Made by a program: the position numbers and the translations under genes
Part shown: positions 21,733 through 33,717 of the stretch, piece by piece
How positions within the stretch are numbered: position 1 is the stretch's first letter
Layout of the letters: every line of letters starts with the position of its first letter
Notes under the pieces: model-generated
Seen by the model: only the letters and a program-made list of their open reading frames with translations
Databases searched by the model: none
What the model was told of the DNA's origin: nothing
Origin: Cephalotus follicularis
Lineage: Eukaryota > Streptophyta > Magnoliopsida > Oxalidales > Cephalotaceae
DNA length: 64,000 nt
Direction of reading: 5' to 3'
NCBI GenBank assembly: GCA_001972305.1
Contig: BDDD01001605.1
Location: 62,001-126,000, forward strand

Positions 21733-24358
21733 TGAAACACCCGGCGCTTTCTAGAAAGCATCAGGCACTTCAAAACAAAATAAAAAGAGCCCATGCCAGT
21801 GAGAAGCTTGAGAGAGAGAGATTCAGAGAGCTCGAGAGAGACATCGGACTAGCGACCAGGGAAGAGGCAGCCAGCATCCCTGCGGCTTCTCCATCATCGG
21901 TAACTCCCTCCTCCTTTTCATTTCTTCTCTTTTCTTCTTTTTCTTCCCGGGCGTTATCACCTCTGCCGTTCACTGTTGCCCCGGAGACATCGAGGGTGGG
22001 GCCGGTCTTCATCAAGAAGATCAACTCTTCCCCTTTTGATGTTAGTCTTGGCATTTATCGATTGAAATCGGCCGGATTTTTGTCGTTTGAGTCAACTCGA
22101 TGTTTTGACTCGCTGTCGTCTGGGACTCCGTGTTTTACGCCGAGTCCTGGCGAGTCTCGGTCACCAATGAGTAGCCTGGAGGCTGTGGAGGCCAGTGGTG
22201 GCATGACCAGAGCTGTGGCAACTTGGCCAAAGCTCCGGCTAGGCAACAGCCACCGATTCTTGGGCGGAGACGCGTAGAGCAAGCCTTGTGGACATATTTT
22301 TGTGAAGCGGCCGGAATTGTTGGAAGACCAACGAGTTGACTCAGTGAGTCAGACTCACTGTCGGCTGTGATAGGGCGATTTTGTGCCTAGTCACGGTGGC
22401 TCTTCGGCCATAACGTGTAGATCATCCAATTTAGAGGTTGTTGGTGTCATGGCCGGGACTCTGGTGGGTTGGCCGAAATCTGGTCGGAGCTCTGGTGACG
22501 CACAGTGTTTGCTTTGTGTGTGTAGGATGTAAGGGGAGTGTGATATTCATGCAGAGTGAAGGATATGATCGATGATAGTGGAGCTTCCAGTCCATGATGA
22601 AGAATTCGATAGCCGGTCTAGGTTTCAGCATTCAGTGAGACGCGGATCCTGTAGTTGATCCAGAGCATCGATGGTTTGGTTTGCAGGGGTTATGACATTG
22701 ATACAGTGAGTGGGACATTCCCTTCCTTTATTTTTATTGTCTTTGAGACTCTTGTTTCTATATGTTCCCTTGTGTTTATTATTGATGGTTGATCAGGATT
22801 TGAATCTCACATCTCTTATGTTGAGCTTGTTATTGACTGTTATGTGATAGACTCTGGGTGACTAGGTCAACTTCCTTTTTTTTATGTATCATTGATACCG
22901 TACTTTGTACTATGATGCTGAGTATTATATTGTCTGTGACTGTAATAATGGTCTAGGGTGAGGTGTACGTTCGATGCCCCCTCTCCTTATCATGCCCATT
23001 GTTCTATGATGGAGTGTTATGTGAGAACTGCCCCCGGGTTCCATACCTGGATCTGCGGCATACTATTGTCTATGATGGTATGCTGAGTGTGAGTGCAACC
23101 TAGCTCCGTTACTCACTTGACATACCATATTACTAGTCTGATGACATTAGATATGGCTATAGCAGTATTGCCATTAGATATGGCCAGAGCAGAGCTGATT
23201 CAGTATTGCCATTAGATATGACCATATCAGTATTTCCATCAGATATGGCCAGATATGAGGTATGACTTTTAGTATTCAGCATCTCAGACAGCATAGTAGT
23301 ATCAATATCCCAGTCAGCATAGTAGTATCAGCATTTCAGTCAGCATAGTAATGTCAGTATCCCATATAGCACAGTTGTGTCAGCATCTAGATAGTAAGTT
23401 CTGTCAGCATCCCAGATAGTACAGTTGTGTAAATATCTCAGACAACATAGTTGTGTTAGCATCCCAGATAGCAAGTTGTGTCAGTATCCTACACAACATA
23501 GTGGTGTCAGTATCCCAGATATTTTATGGGCATATTTCTTGATTTATGATTACTGGTCCTATTTGTAACTCTGATTATTTGATTGCACTATGATCTTATT
23601 ATGATCCTATTGTACTCGTGTAGTACCAGTTTAAGTTTTGAGATTTGTTCAGTACCTTTCATTGTTGAGTTGCTTTTATTGAAGTCTTGTTGATTTGTTC
23701 CACCTTAATTATTGTTTTATATATTCTTGATCATTGATATATCGTTTTCTTTCAGCACATCCGGTTATTCATGGATGTAACAGGGAATGACTTGTCCCAA
23801 CTCACTTAGTCATTTGGACTAACCCCCTCCCAGTTTTCCTTTTCAGATAATGGCAAGCAGTTGCTAAATCAAATTCAGTAGGGGATGGACCATGAGAGCA
23901 AGACATGCCTACCAGAGTGCAACACATGCATATCATTCACGACATCAGATTTTAAATTATGCATTTCATAGATGTTTTATATATTTATGGTTTTGCATCG
24001 AAGGGCTGAGCCCTATTGTCTTTTCATGCTTTGATAATATAGTTGAGGGCTAAGCCCATTTGTGATTGAGGAAGGCTGAGCCCAATTATAAACTACTAAT
24101 TCCTCCTTCGGGAGTGTGTTTTTATAAACTGCGTTTACTTTACAGAGGGCATAGTCTGATAAACGGATACTACATGCTCAATTTTCGTAAAATTTTAAGA
24201 GTTGGAAAAAATTTCAAGTTTTTACAAAAAGTTCAAATTTATGATTTTTAATGGTTTTAAGAATTTTTCAAATGCGGTTTAAGATATCACGTGGAGGTTT
24301 GCGAAATGAGGCTTGTCACGTGATTGTCACATCTGTCTCGGATGGGTAGGGTGTTACA
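21733..24358 (+). mobile_element. Gypsy-type solo LTR nested in the MULE
   Basis: Starts TGAAACACCCGGCGC and ends GGGTAGGGTGTTACA, with a perfect 5-bp duplication ATATT at 21728-21732 and 24359-24363. It is 2626 bp with no internal region. Its 3' third shares phrases with the LTRs at 41803-47026: GGGCTGAGCCC, TCCTCCTTCGGGAGTGTG, ATACTACATGC and TTTTCGTAAAATTTTAAGAGTT. It is therefore a related chromovirus-type family. It carries a GA-rich tract near 21815 and a degenerate tandem array at about 23270-23520. It is younger than the MULE. Confidence 0.85.
23270..23520 (+). repeat. Degenerate tandem array of about 25-bp units in the solo LTR
   Basis: Units of the form TCAGCATCCCAGATAGCACAGTTGTG recur about ten times with substitutions (CAGCATAGTAGTATCAG, CAGACAACATAGTTGTG). 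They are preceded at 23140-23260 by repeats of CCATTAGATATGGCC. No CRISPR-like spacing exists; units are contiguous. Confidence 0.75.
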
Positions 24359-24546
24359 ATATTCATATTCACAATCATATTTCACTAGCAAAATACTTAT
24401 TAAAAGGTATCAACAAGGGGGAACATTTAATGATATATATAACTAGAGGGTGGCAATAGTTTCACAACAAGTACCATAACTTCATATTACACAAAAAGTA
24501 CATTGCAATCATAAAATGCAGTTCATAGTGATTACATTTCACCATC

Positions 24547-25505
24547 TCAATTTGGTAGATAACACACACACACACACACACAAAAAGCCCAAGACACCAG
24601 TAGCACAATCATGTATGCTTTCTTCTGTCTGGCTTCTGCAAATGCCACCTTCAATTTTCTTTCCAAACTCTTGTTCTCTCTTTGCAATGCAGAAGCATCC
24701 GTGTGCTGTTCCAAAGGCTCACAAGAATAATTTGTAAGAGCTCCATTATTAAGTTTTTTCTTGAGTGCCATATTTTCTGTTCTCAACTCAGACACTTGTA
24801 CCTTTAGTATTTTACGATTATCTCGTAGCTCAAAGATAACATCATTTGCTCTCCTTGAAATTTCAGGGTCATGCCACAGGAAGAAGTTGCATTTCTTATC
24901 ATGTTCCTACAATACGGCAAACACCATATGAGGTAGTGTGTACTGTATTCAATAACCAAATGATGCAACTGTAAGCAACTAAAAAGTGAAAACATGTCAT
25001 AATTACATAGCACAAGTAAACATATTTGGATATGTGGTTTGATTGCAAGTTTAAGGAATCCCGTTGCAATGAATTTTGTTCATTTTATCAATAGTCCAAC
25101 AACATTTAGAAAAAATATATGTATTGGAACACCATGCTAACCTGGTGTAATTAATTAAATTGCATCAATTCAATAAAATGTATGAGCTAAATCAAAGTAA
25201 ATCAGGAAATTGAGACAAATCATGAAGTTGGGAGGGTTTAGTGATTAGTGTCTGATCTTTATACAAAAAAATTACAAGAATGACTGAAATTATATAGTAA
25301 ACAACTGCATTGATTGAGCAATCATGAAATAAAAAAAATAGATTTAACATTCAAAATTATCACGATATAAATAAGGGAAAATAAAAAAGTTACCTTGTAA
25401 TTCGGACAACTGTGAAATCTACGGCCAGGGTTTGCATCACTCCAAAAAGTAATTCTTGGAGCATTAAGACCACAGTTGCAGATGATTCTTAGGTCAGCAT
25501 CGAAG
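24547..25505 (-). CDS. MULE-borne GRF zinc finger, coiled-coil and membrane-anchor protein
   Basis: Two exons on the minus strand. Exon 1 (about 25505-25394) encodes a GRF-type zinc-finger start: CNCG, then WSDANPGRRFHSC and PNYK. Donor CAAG|GTAAC is at 25394/25393. The acceptor TGTAG|GAACATG opens exon 2 at 24906, which continues in frame with EHDKKCNFFLWHDPE, completing the CxCG...C...C ligands typical of GRF fingers. A leucine/lysine-rich coiled coil follows (VSELRTENMALKKKLNN, ALQRENKSLERKLKVAFAEA), and the C-terminal hydrophobic segment MIVLLVSWAFC is a likely membrane anchor. The nearest annotated relatives are plant GRF/coiled-coil proteins of the At4g04775 type. It lies inside the MULE TIRs and converges on the transposase, as mudrB does with mudrA in maize MuDR. 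A (CA)n run extends the C-terminus. The start codon is unclear: an ATG just upstream is out of frame, so this copy may be inactive. Confidence 0.7.
24907..25393 (-). other. Intron of the GRF gene
   Basis: A 487-bp AT-rich interval on the minus strand bounded by GTAAC (25393) and TGTAG (24907). Removing it keeps the frame and joins the two halves of the zinc finger. Confidence 0.75.
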
Positions 25506-26487
25506 ACTGCAAAGAAGACATTTCACTTATCGCACTATTCGGTTTGGATTCATTTGAGGTTGTAGCGATTCAGGTATCTATAGGATAGATTTAGGGATTC
25601 AATTGATTGAGAAGATTTTTGTTTGTGATGGATTTAGGAGATGTAAGCTAGGGTTCATGGCATATGTTTTGTGCGTTTTTTTTTCTTTTAGCGATCGTGT
25701 GTTTGTTTCATTTTTCTTCTCCTATTTTCTACCGATTTTTTTTTCAAGCAATGACTAGTCGACATGTGGTCAAATTTTCACATCAGATGCCACGTCAAAC
25801 ATGTTCTATTTGTTTAAGCTTTCATAAAGATCGCGTCACTTACCACGTTTTCTTTTCGTTAGTGACCGTTATGATATGGTGACAGCAGGTAGCCAATTGA
25901 ACGCGATTTTGCAGTTCAGTTACTTAATTGAACAAACTTGAAGTTCAAATACCTAATTACAAATTTAATAAAAGTTCAAGTACCAAACTTATAGTTTAAC
26001 CAAAAAAGAAATTTGATGAACCTTACTAACGATAATAGTACTACTGTCTTTACTTTTGATAGGAGACTTTTATTTTGAAACATCCCAAAATAAAAAGATG
26101 GACTTTTATTATAGTAGATAGGGATTAATAATTATTGGGTTAGGTATTAATTTCATACCTAAACTTGAATCAAAATGTCTAATCAAATATCTAAATTAAA
26201 AATTTGTTCAATTAATTGTTTGAACTTGTAAAAATAGGTAATCAGACACTTAGAGTTAGACAATTGTTTATTGAAGGTTAAAATTGTTAACCTTAATTTT
26301 TTTTTTTAATATTTAGTAATTGTAAACAATTTATATAAATATAAAATCATAAAAAAAAAAGAACGAAATATTAAAAAAAAAGTTAAAAAAAAAAGTTATG
26401 GGAGAAGAAAGGATGGGTTTTTATTGGTATTTATGATGGATTCTATGGCCCTGAACCTCAACAATCTTTAGTTTGCCATTTGGGTTC

Positions 26488-27408
26488 TGATATGGGGAAA
26501 AATTAAGTTAAATAAAAAACAACACGTGTCCTCATCCAAGCACTGTCAGGTGTCCAAGTGACTCAATGGTTGATGAACTGTAAGCAGAGGAAGTCTGTTA
26601 GCAAGGAAAACAGTAATATAAGGAGAATTCCTCCTCGGCATAAGTGCCGAGGACCCGTCTAGTGGTTCCAGTACAAAGATCACCCTCCTCGGCGTCGGCG
26701 TCAGGGCCGAGGACACTTTCAGAGGCACCAGTGCCGAGGATCTCCTCGGCAATATAACAGAAGACCATCCATTTCTAACACAAGTCTATGGACGCTGTAG
26801 ACCATGAAGCAAGAAACTGATTGACGCATTATCATTACAACGGATTGCCTCCTCGGCAGATCTATAGCAGGAGATCTCATCCTCATTTACGGAATGAGGT
26901 CATGGAGTTAGCATAAATCTCAGAGATACATATCTCCTAAATAAGGAAGATAAGATAAGGGGATTAAATCTGCTTTGATTCCTAGGGTTTGTCCTTATCC
27001 AAACAGCAAGGCAGCGTTATCATGAACTACGAAGAAGGAAAGAAGCGATAATTCAGGTGGAGATAAGGGAAATCCCGCGATCCTCGGAATTTCCTTAGGG
27101 GATAGGCATCACCTCCGTTTTTCACGCTCAATCAGTTACAAACTAATCCTATAAATACCAGAATCCAACACAAATCAAAGGTCAGCCATTTTTACATTGC
27201 AAAGAACCTAATTTCCTCTGCACTTTGTCTAACTTGAGCGTCGAAGTGTCCCCGGGAGAACAACCTCCTGGACTTTCCACCATTTTGTTACTTTGTGCAG
27301 GGATCAGAGATCGAAGTCTTCCTCCAGGCATCCTTGGCTAGCGTTTCTCTTAACAAATTAAAGTCCTCCACGTAGGATACTATTGAGAGAAGGATTTTTG
27401 TATCAACA
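26488..27408 (+). repeat. 5' LTR of the Tat element
   Basis: A 921-bp LTR with repeated CTCGGC/GCCGAGGA words, a TATA-like TATAAATACC near 27151 and a downstream AGCGTCGAAGTGTCCCCGGG segment that is conserved in the LTRs at 1-869, 13520-14075 and 48351-49169. The primer-binding-site-like sequence follows one base after its end. Confidence 0.85.
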
Positions 27409-28199
27409 GTTGGCGCTGTCTGTGGAAAGCGCAGCAAAAAGTCATTAACAACCATGCCTCCGAGGAAGAACAACCTGTTTGGAGCCACTAGTAGCCAACA
27501 ATAGGAGGTCACAGCTCCTCCCCCATAGGTTGCCCAAGTGGCGGCCCAAGAACAAGCTCCCATCACAGGGGAGCAACTCAACCAATTCCTCCAGGGATTG
27601 GAGCGCGTCACTGATTTATTGGTCACAACTTTGGCCAACCAACAGCAAGCCGGGCCTGCTCAGCAAGTGGTCTGAGGAGTTTCTGGTCCCCAAAGACCAG
27701 AGGAGGAGGTACGGCACCTACGAGGTACCAGGCGAAACCCGTCAAGGGGAGACGAACTTCCCCTTAGGTGGTCAGGGGATAATATTCCCCTGGGAAGGAG
27801 GCCTGAGATCAATGCATCTCAGAGGGCAGAGTCCTCGACTGCTCGGGATCACCCCAACGATCCCAGGAGAGTGCACCCTCAGCAACAGGCCATGGATGTG
27901 GATCCTCGGCAGGAGGTCAGGGGAGCAGAGCAGGCCCAAGTGCGCTCCAACGCTCCACGCAGAGCCGGAACGGCCCGAGGAAGCAGGGTCAATCCCCCAG
28001 CCTCAGTGGCTGGAGGGTCACATGTTTCTAGCAGAGTTAGGAACATAGAATAGGTGGAGCAAGAAGTGGATAGAAGGCTTGCAAACTTGGAGAGGAGGTT
28101 TCGAGGAGTGGAACAGCACAGGGGGCACCTATCCGAGGTGCGAAATATTAACGCCCACCCCTTCATGGCCGAGATCATGGCAGAGTAAGTCCCCAGCGG

Positions 28200-31100
28200 G
28201 TTTTGAAACCCAAGCCTTGATAAGTACGATGGGTCCACGGACCCCATCCAACATGTACGCTCCTACATTCAGGCTATGTGGATGCATCAAGCCTCGGACG
28301 CCATGCTTTGCCGAGGATTCCCAGTGACCTTGGTTGGAGCTGCCCAGTCATGGTATTTTACCTTGGCGAGGAATTCAGTGAAGAGCTTCGATCAGTTTAC
28401 GGAACTGTTCGTGACCAAGTTCCTCAACAGCACCACACAGAGGAGAAACTCTACCCACCTCATCAACGTGGTGCAGGGTAAAGATGAGTCACTGAGAGAT
28501 TACCTCACCAGGTTCAACAAGGAATCACTCACAGTGAAAGACCTGGAGCCGTCCTTTGCTCTGGCAGCCTTGAATAATGGGCTGAGGAGCAACTCGTCGT
28601 TCACCTTTTCTCTACTGAAGAAACCGGCCAAGGACATGGCAGACCTGCTGAAAAGGGCGGAGAGGTATGTCAACGCCGAGGAAGAGATGGTGGCCAGGAA
28701 ACAAAAGACACCCTGGTCTGGCCATCAGGAGGAGAGAAGGGAGCATTCATGAAGTGCTCCCGAGAGGAGAGAGAAGAGGAAGGAGAGGTTAGACCTGTCC
28801 AAGGAAGACCTCAGGCATAAACTCTCCAGACGTGAGGGCACGTCCAGGGGTGGGGCACCAATACCATCTTACAACACCTTTGCCCCCCTCCTGGACACAC
28901 GAACCAGGATACTTGCTGTGGAGCAAGATAAAGTCCCTTTCCAATGGCCTGAGAAGCTGAGGACCCCGGCAGAGAACAGGAATATGGAGAAGTACTGCCG
29001 GTATCATCGTGACCACGGGCACGATACAGAGGAGTGCAGGCAACTGAAAAATCAGATTGAGGACCTGATTAGAAAGGGACACCTGCGCAAATATGTAGAT
29101 AGGGATGCCCCTCAAGGAAGGAGGGAGCAAAGAAGAGAAGAGGCTCCTCGGGAGCAAGAGGAACAACAACAACAGCAGCCCCGAGGTGTCATTCACACCA
29201 TCTCTGGGGGGGTCGCGTCTGGGGGCAACCACTCAAATGCCAGAAAGGCCTATGGGAGACAGTCCCTTGTTGTGCAACAAGTCCCTCACTGCAAAAGGCT
29301 TAGAACCGGTGGAGGCGAGGAGGCGATAACCTTCTCAGAGGCGGACTATGAGGGAGTACGTCTTCCTCACGATGATCCAGTGGTGGTAACTCTTCTGGTG
29401 GAACTCTTTACCATGAAGAGGATCCTCATAGATAGTGGCAGCTCGGCCGATATCCTGTACAAACACGCATTTGATCAGTTGAGGATACCGGCAAACCAAC
29501 TAAAGCCCGTCAAAACCACACTGGTTGGTTTCACAGGTGAGACAATCCATCCTCTGGGATCTATCAACCTGTCCGTGGTTGCAGGCACGGCCCCATGCCA
29601 GACTCAGGTAGAGATGACATTCCTGGTAGTGGACACATCCAGTCCTTACAACGCTATAGTAGGGTGACCAGGTCTGAACTTGTTGGAGGCCATAGTGTCT
29701 ACGAGACACTTATTAATGAAGTTTCCCACAAGGTTTGGCGTGGGGGAGGTCAGAGGAGACCAAGAGGTGGCAAGGCGATGCTACAAAACTGCCATCTCGG
29801 ACAAGGGGAAGGGCAAGGTTCTCCCCGTAGCGAACGTGGAGCTCAGAGGAGACATGGAACCTGAGCATCCACAGCCTGTTGAGGATGTCCTCCAAGTGCC
29901 CATGGAAGAGGGCAACACTGAGAGAGTATTCCAAGTTGGCTCACAACTTGGAGAGGCGGAGAAGAGGGAATTAATAACATTCCTCAGAGATAACAAAGAT
30001 GTTTTTGCATGGTCGGCCGAGGAGGTCCCTGGCATCAGCCTAGATGTAATGGTTCACAAACTAAGCGTGGACGCAGCCAGGCCTCCGACCAGACAAAAGA
30101 AGAGGAACTTTGCCCCTGAGAGTCAGCAGGCGATAGCTGAGGAGGTGAGCAAGCTGTTGCAGGCAGGATTTATAAGAGAAGTACACTACTTGAACTGGCT
30201 AGCAAATCCGGTGCTAGTCAAAAAAGCCAATGGCAAATGGAGGATGTGCATAGACTTCACAGACCTCAACAAATCTTCCCCAAAGGATCATTTCCCTCTC
30301 CCAAAGATAGACCAGCCGATGGACGCAACGTCGGGATATAGAATATTAAGTTTCTTGGATGCTTACTCGGGATACAATCAAATCCCCATGTATAAGCCTG
30401 ATGAGGACAAGATAGTGTTCATAACAGACCGAGGAATGTACTACTACAAGGTTATGCCCTTTGGCTTGAAGAATGCGGGGGCCACCTACCAGCGTCTGGT
30501 GAACAAAATTTTTGAGCTTCAGATTGGGAAGAATATGGAGGTGTACATAGACGATATGCTCGTCAAAACCCCAGCCAGGAGCCCCCACGTAAAAGACTTG
30601 GAGGAGACATTTGAGGTGCTGAGGAAGTATAATATGAAACTCAATCCGTCCAAGTGCACGTTTGGGGTCACCTTGGGAAAGTTCCTCGGATTCATGGTCT
30701 CTAGTAGGGGTATAGAGGCCAACCCAGAGAAGATCTCGGTCATTCAAAGCATGAGGCCACCTCAAACCATCAGGGATGTCCAGAGATTAAATGGGAAGAT
30801 TGCAGCCCTGAGTAGGTTTGTGTCCAAGTCAGTAGAGAAGTGCCTTCCCTTCTTCAAAATACTTAGAGATCCCAAGGGATTCTTTTGGTCAGACGATTGT
30901 CAAGCAGCCTTCGACAAATTGAAGGAATACCTGGCTTCTCCTCCTCTGATCTCAAAACCTAAGGATGGAGAAGACCTCTATTTGTACCTTGCGGCCACCT
31001 CGGGCGCAGTGAGTGCAGTATTAGTCAGAGAAGAGGAAAAAGTTCAAAGGCCGGTGTACTATGTGAGTAAGGCCCTGAATGATGCTGAGGGGAGGTACCC

Positions 31101-33102
31101 AGAGGTGGAGAAGTATGCATATGCTTTGATCATCTCGGCCAGAAAGTTGAGGCTGTATTTCCAAGCCCATACAATCAAGGTTCTGACTGACAAACTACTC
31201 AAACAGGTTCTTGCCAAGCCTAACACCTCGGGCAGGCTAGTTAAGTGGTCAGTCGAGCTAGGCGAGTATGATGTGAAGTTCGAAGCCAGACCAGCAATCA
31301 AATCACAGGTACTGGCCGACTTCGTTGGAGATAATACACCTATGGAGTGTATGGAGGAGAACCCTTCCGAGACCGAGAAGGAAATATGGAGGTTATCAGT
31401 GGATGGATCCTCATGCCTTACTGGCAGTGGGGCAGGGTTAGTATTGACAAGTCCAGATGGTTGGACGTTGGAGTATGCTCCGAGGTTCAAGTTCAAAGCT
31501 ACAAATAACGAAGCTGAATGGGAAGCTCTGATAGCTAGACTGACAATTGCAAAGCACTTGGAGGTGCAGAAGATTAAAGCCTCAAGTGATTCTCAGCTAG
31601 TGGTTGGTTTGGCGAATGGGGAGTATGAGGCCAGAGAAGACCTTATGATAAAATACTTATCCCATTTTCAGGGCATGAAGTCAGCCTTCGAAGTATTGAG
31701 GATTGTGAAACTACCCAGAGCAGAGAATGTCCGAGCAGACCAATTGTCAAAACTAGCAACGGCAGAGGAGTTGGAGAAAAATCAAACTGTGCTAGTTGAC
31801 TACCTGGATCGCCCGACCATCTCTGAAGCAGAGGTAATGGACATAGATGTGCCACAGGAGCCAAATTGGATGACTCCCTTTATTAACTGACTAAGGGACG
31901 GGATACTGCCTGAGGACCCCGTGGAGGCAAGGAAGCTGGTCTACAGAGCAAACAGATTCCAGTTTCGAGATGGGATCCTCTACAAAAGATCTTTCTCTTT
32001 CCCTTGGCTGAGGTGTTTGAACCCCTCAGAGGCCGACTACGCCCTAAGGGAGGTTCATGAAGGAATCTGTGGCAACCACACTGGGGGCAGGACTTTGTCT
32101 CACAAGCTATTAAGGCAAGGTTACTACTGGCCGACCATGCATCAAGATGCTATAAACTTAGTGAGGAAGTGTAACAAGTGTCAGAGGAACGCAAATATAA
32201 ATAGAAGGCCTTCCCAACCTCTGACATCAATTACGGCCCCGTGGCCCTTTTCACAGTGGGGAATGGACTTCGTCGGACCATTACCTATGGCAACGGGTCA
32301 GAGGAAGTTTCTCATTGTAACGGTTGATTACTTCACTAAGTGGGTGGAAGCAGAACCTCTGGGTACAATCACCGAGAAGAACACGGAGAGCTTCATATGG
32401 AAATCAATCATCTGTAGATTTGGAGTTCCGAGGACAATCGTCTCAGACAATGGTAAGCAGTTTGATTGTCAAACCTTTCGTGACTTTTGCAAAGAATGGA
32501 GGATAGAGCCTAGGCTCGCATCAGTAGCCTAGCCCCACAGCAATGGACAAGCCGAGGTGATCAACAGAGAAATCATCTCGGGCTTGAAGAAGCGCCTAGA
32601 AGATATCAAAGGAAGATGGATAGAGGAACTACCAAGTGTGTTATGGGCATATAGAACCACTCCTCGGACTACGACTGGTGAGTCCCCATACAGCCTTTGT
32701 TTTGGAGCCGAAGCCATGATACCAGTAGAGGTTGGAGTACAATCACCAAGAGTTGTGCACTTTACTGAGGACAACAATGAAGAAGGGCTGAGGTGCCTCC
32801 TCGACCTAGTGGAAGAACTCAGAGATAAGGCTGCAATTAGAGTTGCAGCCTACCAGCAGAGGATAAGCCGTTACTATAACAAAAGAGTAAGCCCAAGACC
32901 ACTAAGGCAAGGGGATCTAGTCCTACGCAACTCAGCCGTTGCAGATCCTACGGGTACCAGAGGAAAACTAGCCCCTGCCTGGGAAGGGCCATACAAGATC
33001 AAAAGGGTCCTCCACCCAGGAACATTCAAACTTGAAACTTTGGGGGGTAGGGAGATTTCCAGAGCTTGGAATGCTGAGCATCTGAGGAAGTATTATCAAT
33101 AA
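28200..33102 (+). mobile_element. Gag-pol region of the Tat element (fossil)
   Basis: The order by recognised motifs is: gag (about 28270-28720, Retrotrans_gag-like, with SWYFTLARNSVKSFDQF and LRDYLTRFNKESL); a zinc-knuckle-like CRYHRDHGHDTEEC (28996-29038); aspartic protease (about 29400-29500, LIDSGSSADILY); reverse transcriptase (about 30160-30750, with CIDFTDLNK and YIDDMLVK); RNase H segments (30890-31330 and 31390-31790, the latter with SVDGSS and TNNEAEWEAL); integrase (31921-33102, with H..H...C..C zinc finger HEGICGNHTGG...CNKCQ, catalytic-core GMDFVGPLP, VSDNGKQFD, and a C-terminal part to NAEHLRKYYQ). Presence of a second RNase H-like domain fits the Tat lineage. It is broken, with roughly five interruptions. 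Confidence 0.85.
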
Positions 33103-33394
33103 TTGTAAGATATTTTCAATGAAGTTTGAATTTTTTTCAAGATTTGTGTTTAACGTTATAGTTCCAAGTTTGCAAGGGTCCGGAGGTCCAATGTTCATGT
33201 TCTCAAACCTCTGAACAGCCACCGATCAGCTCCCTCAGTCTTAAGCTAAGCATCTCGGACCATGCCCCCAAGGGGGCACTTAGGGATCTAAAGCTTCCTA
33301 AGCCTTACGGAGGCTAATTCTCAGAAAAGAAAACTAACATAATCCGAGGTCTCAGACAGACCAGAGAAACAGGCATTCAAAAGAGCATCCAAGG

Positions 33395-33530
33395 ATGCAC
33401 CTACCAAAGCCTCCTTCCGAGGAGTATACCAAAGCCTTCTTCCGAGGAGCATACCAAAGACTCCTTCCGAGGAGCACCTATATTCATCAGCAGAGACTCC
33501 TTCCGAGGAGCACGCCTAAAGACTTCCAAG
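33395..33530 (+). repeat. Tandem repeat after integrase
   Basis: CTCCTTCCGAGGAGCA-type units recur four or five times (for example near 33410, 33436, 33463 and 33498), separated by TACCAAAGAC-like linkers. They sit in non-coding internal sequence of the Tat element. Confidence 0.7.
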
Positions 33531-33717
33531 GAAGCACAAAGACTCCTAAGGGAGCAAACACTGGTCGACAACACCATGGGAACTTGTCTAACCAGGCCTA
33601 AAGTCGTGACTTGAAAGGTGAATCCATGGGAACTCGCAACGATCAAGCTCGTTGGACTGAGCACTTTAATATAAGTGTCCCTAAGTGGACTGAAAGCTCA
33701 GTCGACCTGTCCTAAAA

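Larger units (their letters stand above)
17293..26001. mobile_element. Mutator-like element (MULE) with long TIRs, 8.7 kb including a nested LTR
   Basis: Left (17293-about 17465) and right (about 25830-26001) ends are inverted repeats of roughly 170 bp. They share GAACTTCAA.TTTGTTCAATTA, AATCGCGTTCAATTG and CACCATATCATAACGGTCACTAACGAAAAGAAAA. A 9-bp duplication matches 8 of 9 bases: AAAAATGAA at 17284-17292 and AAAAAAGAA at 26002-26010. Long TIRs and 9-bp duplications define Mutator superfamily elements. Inside are a transposase gene (18090-21171, +) and a convergent GRF gene (24547-about 25505, -), with a solo LTR (21733-24358) inserted between them. Without the LTR the element is about 6.1 kb. 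It looks non-functional because the transposase frame holds several stops. Confidence 0.88.

Noticed and set aside
23140-23520. Repeats that might suggest a CRISPR-like array
   Set aside because: Units are contiguous and degenerate with no unique spacers, inside a plant LTR.
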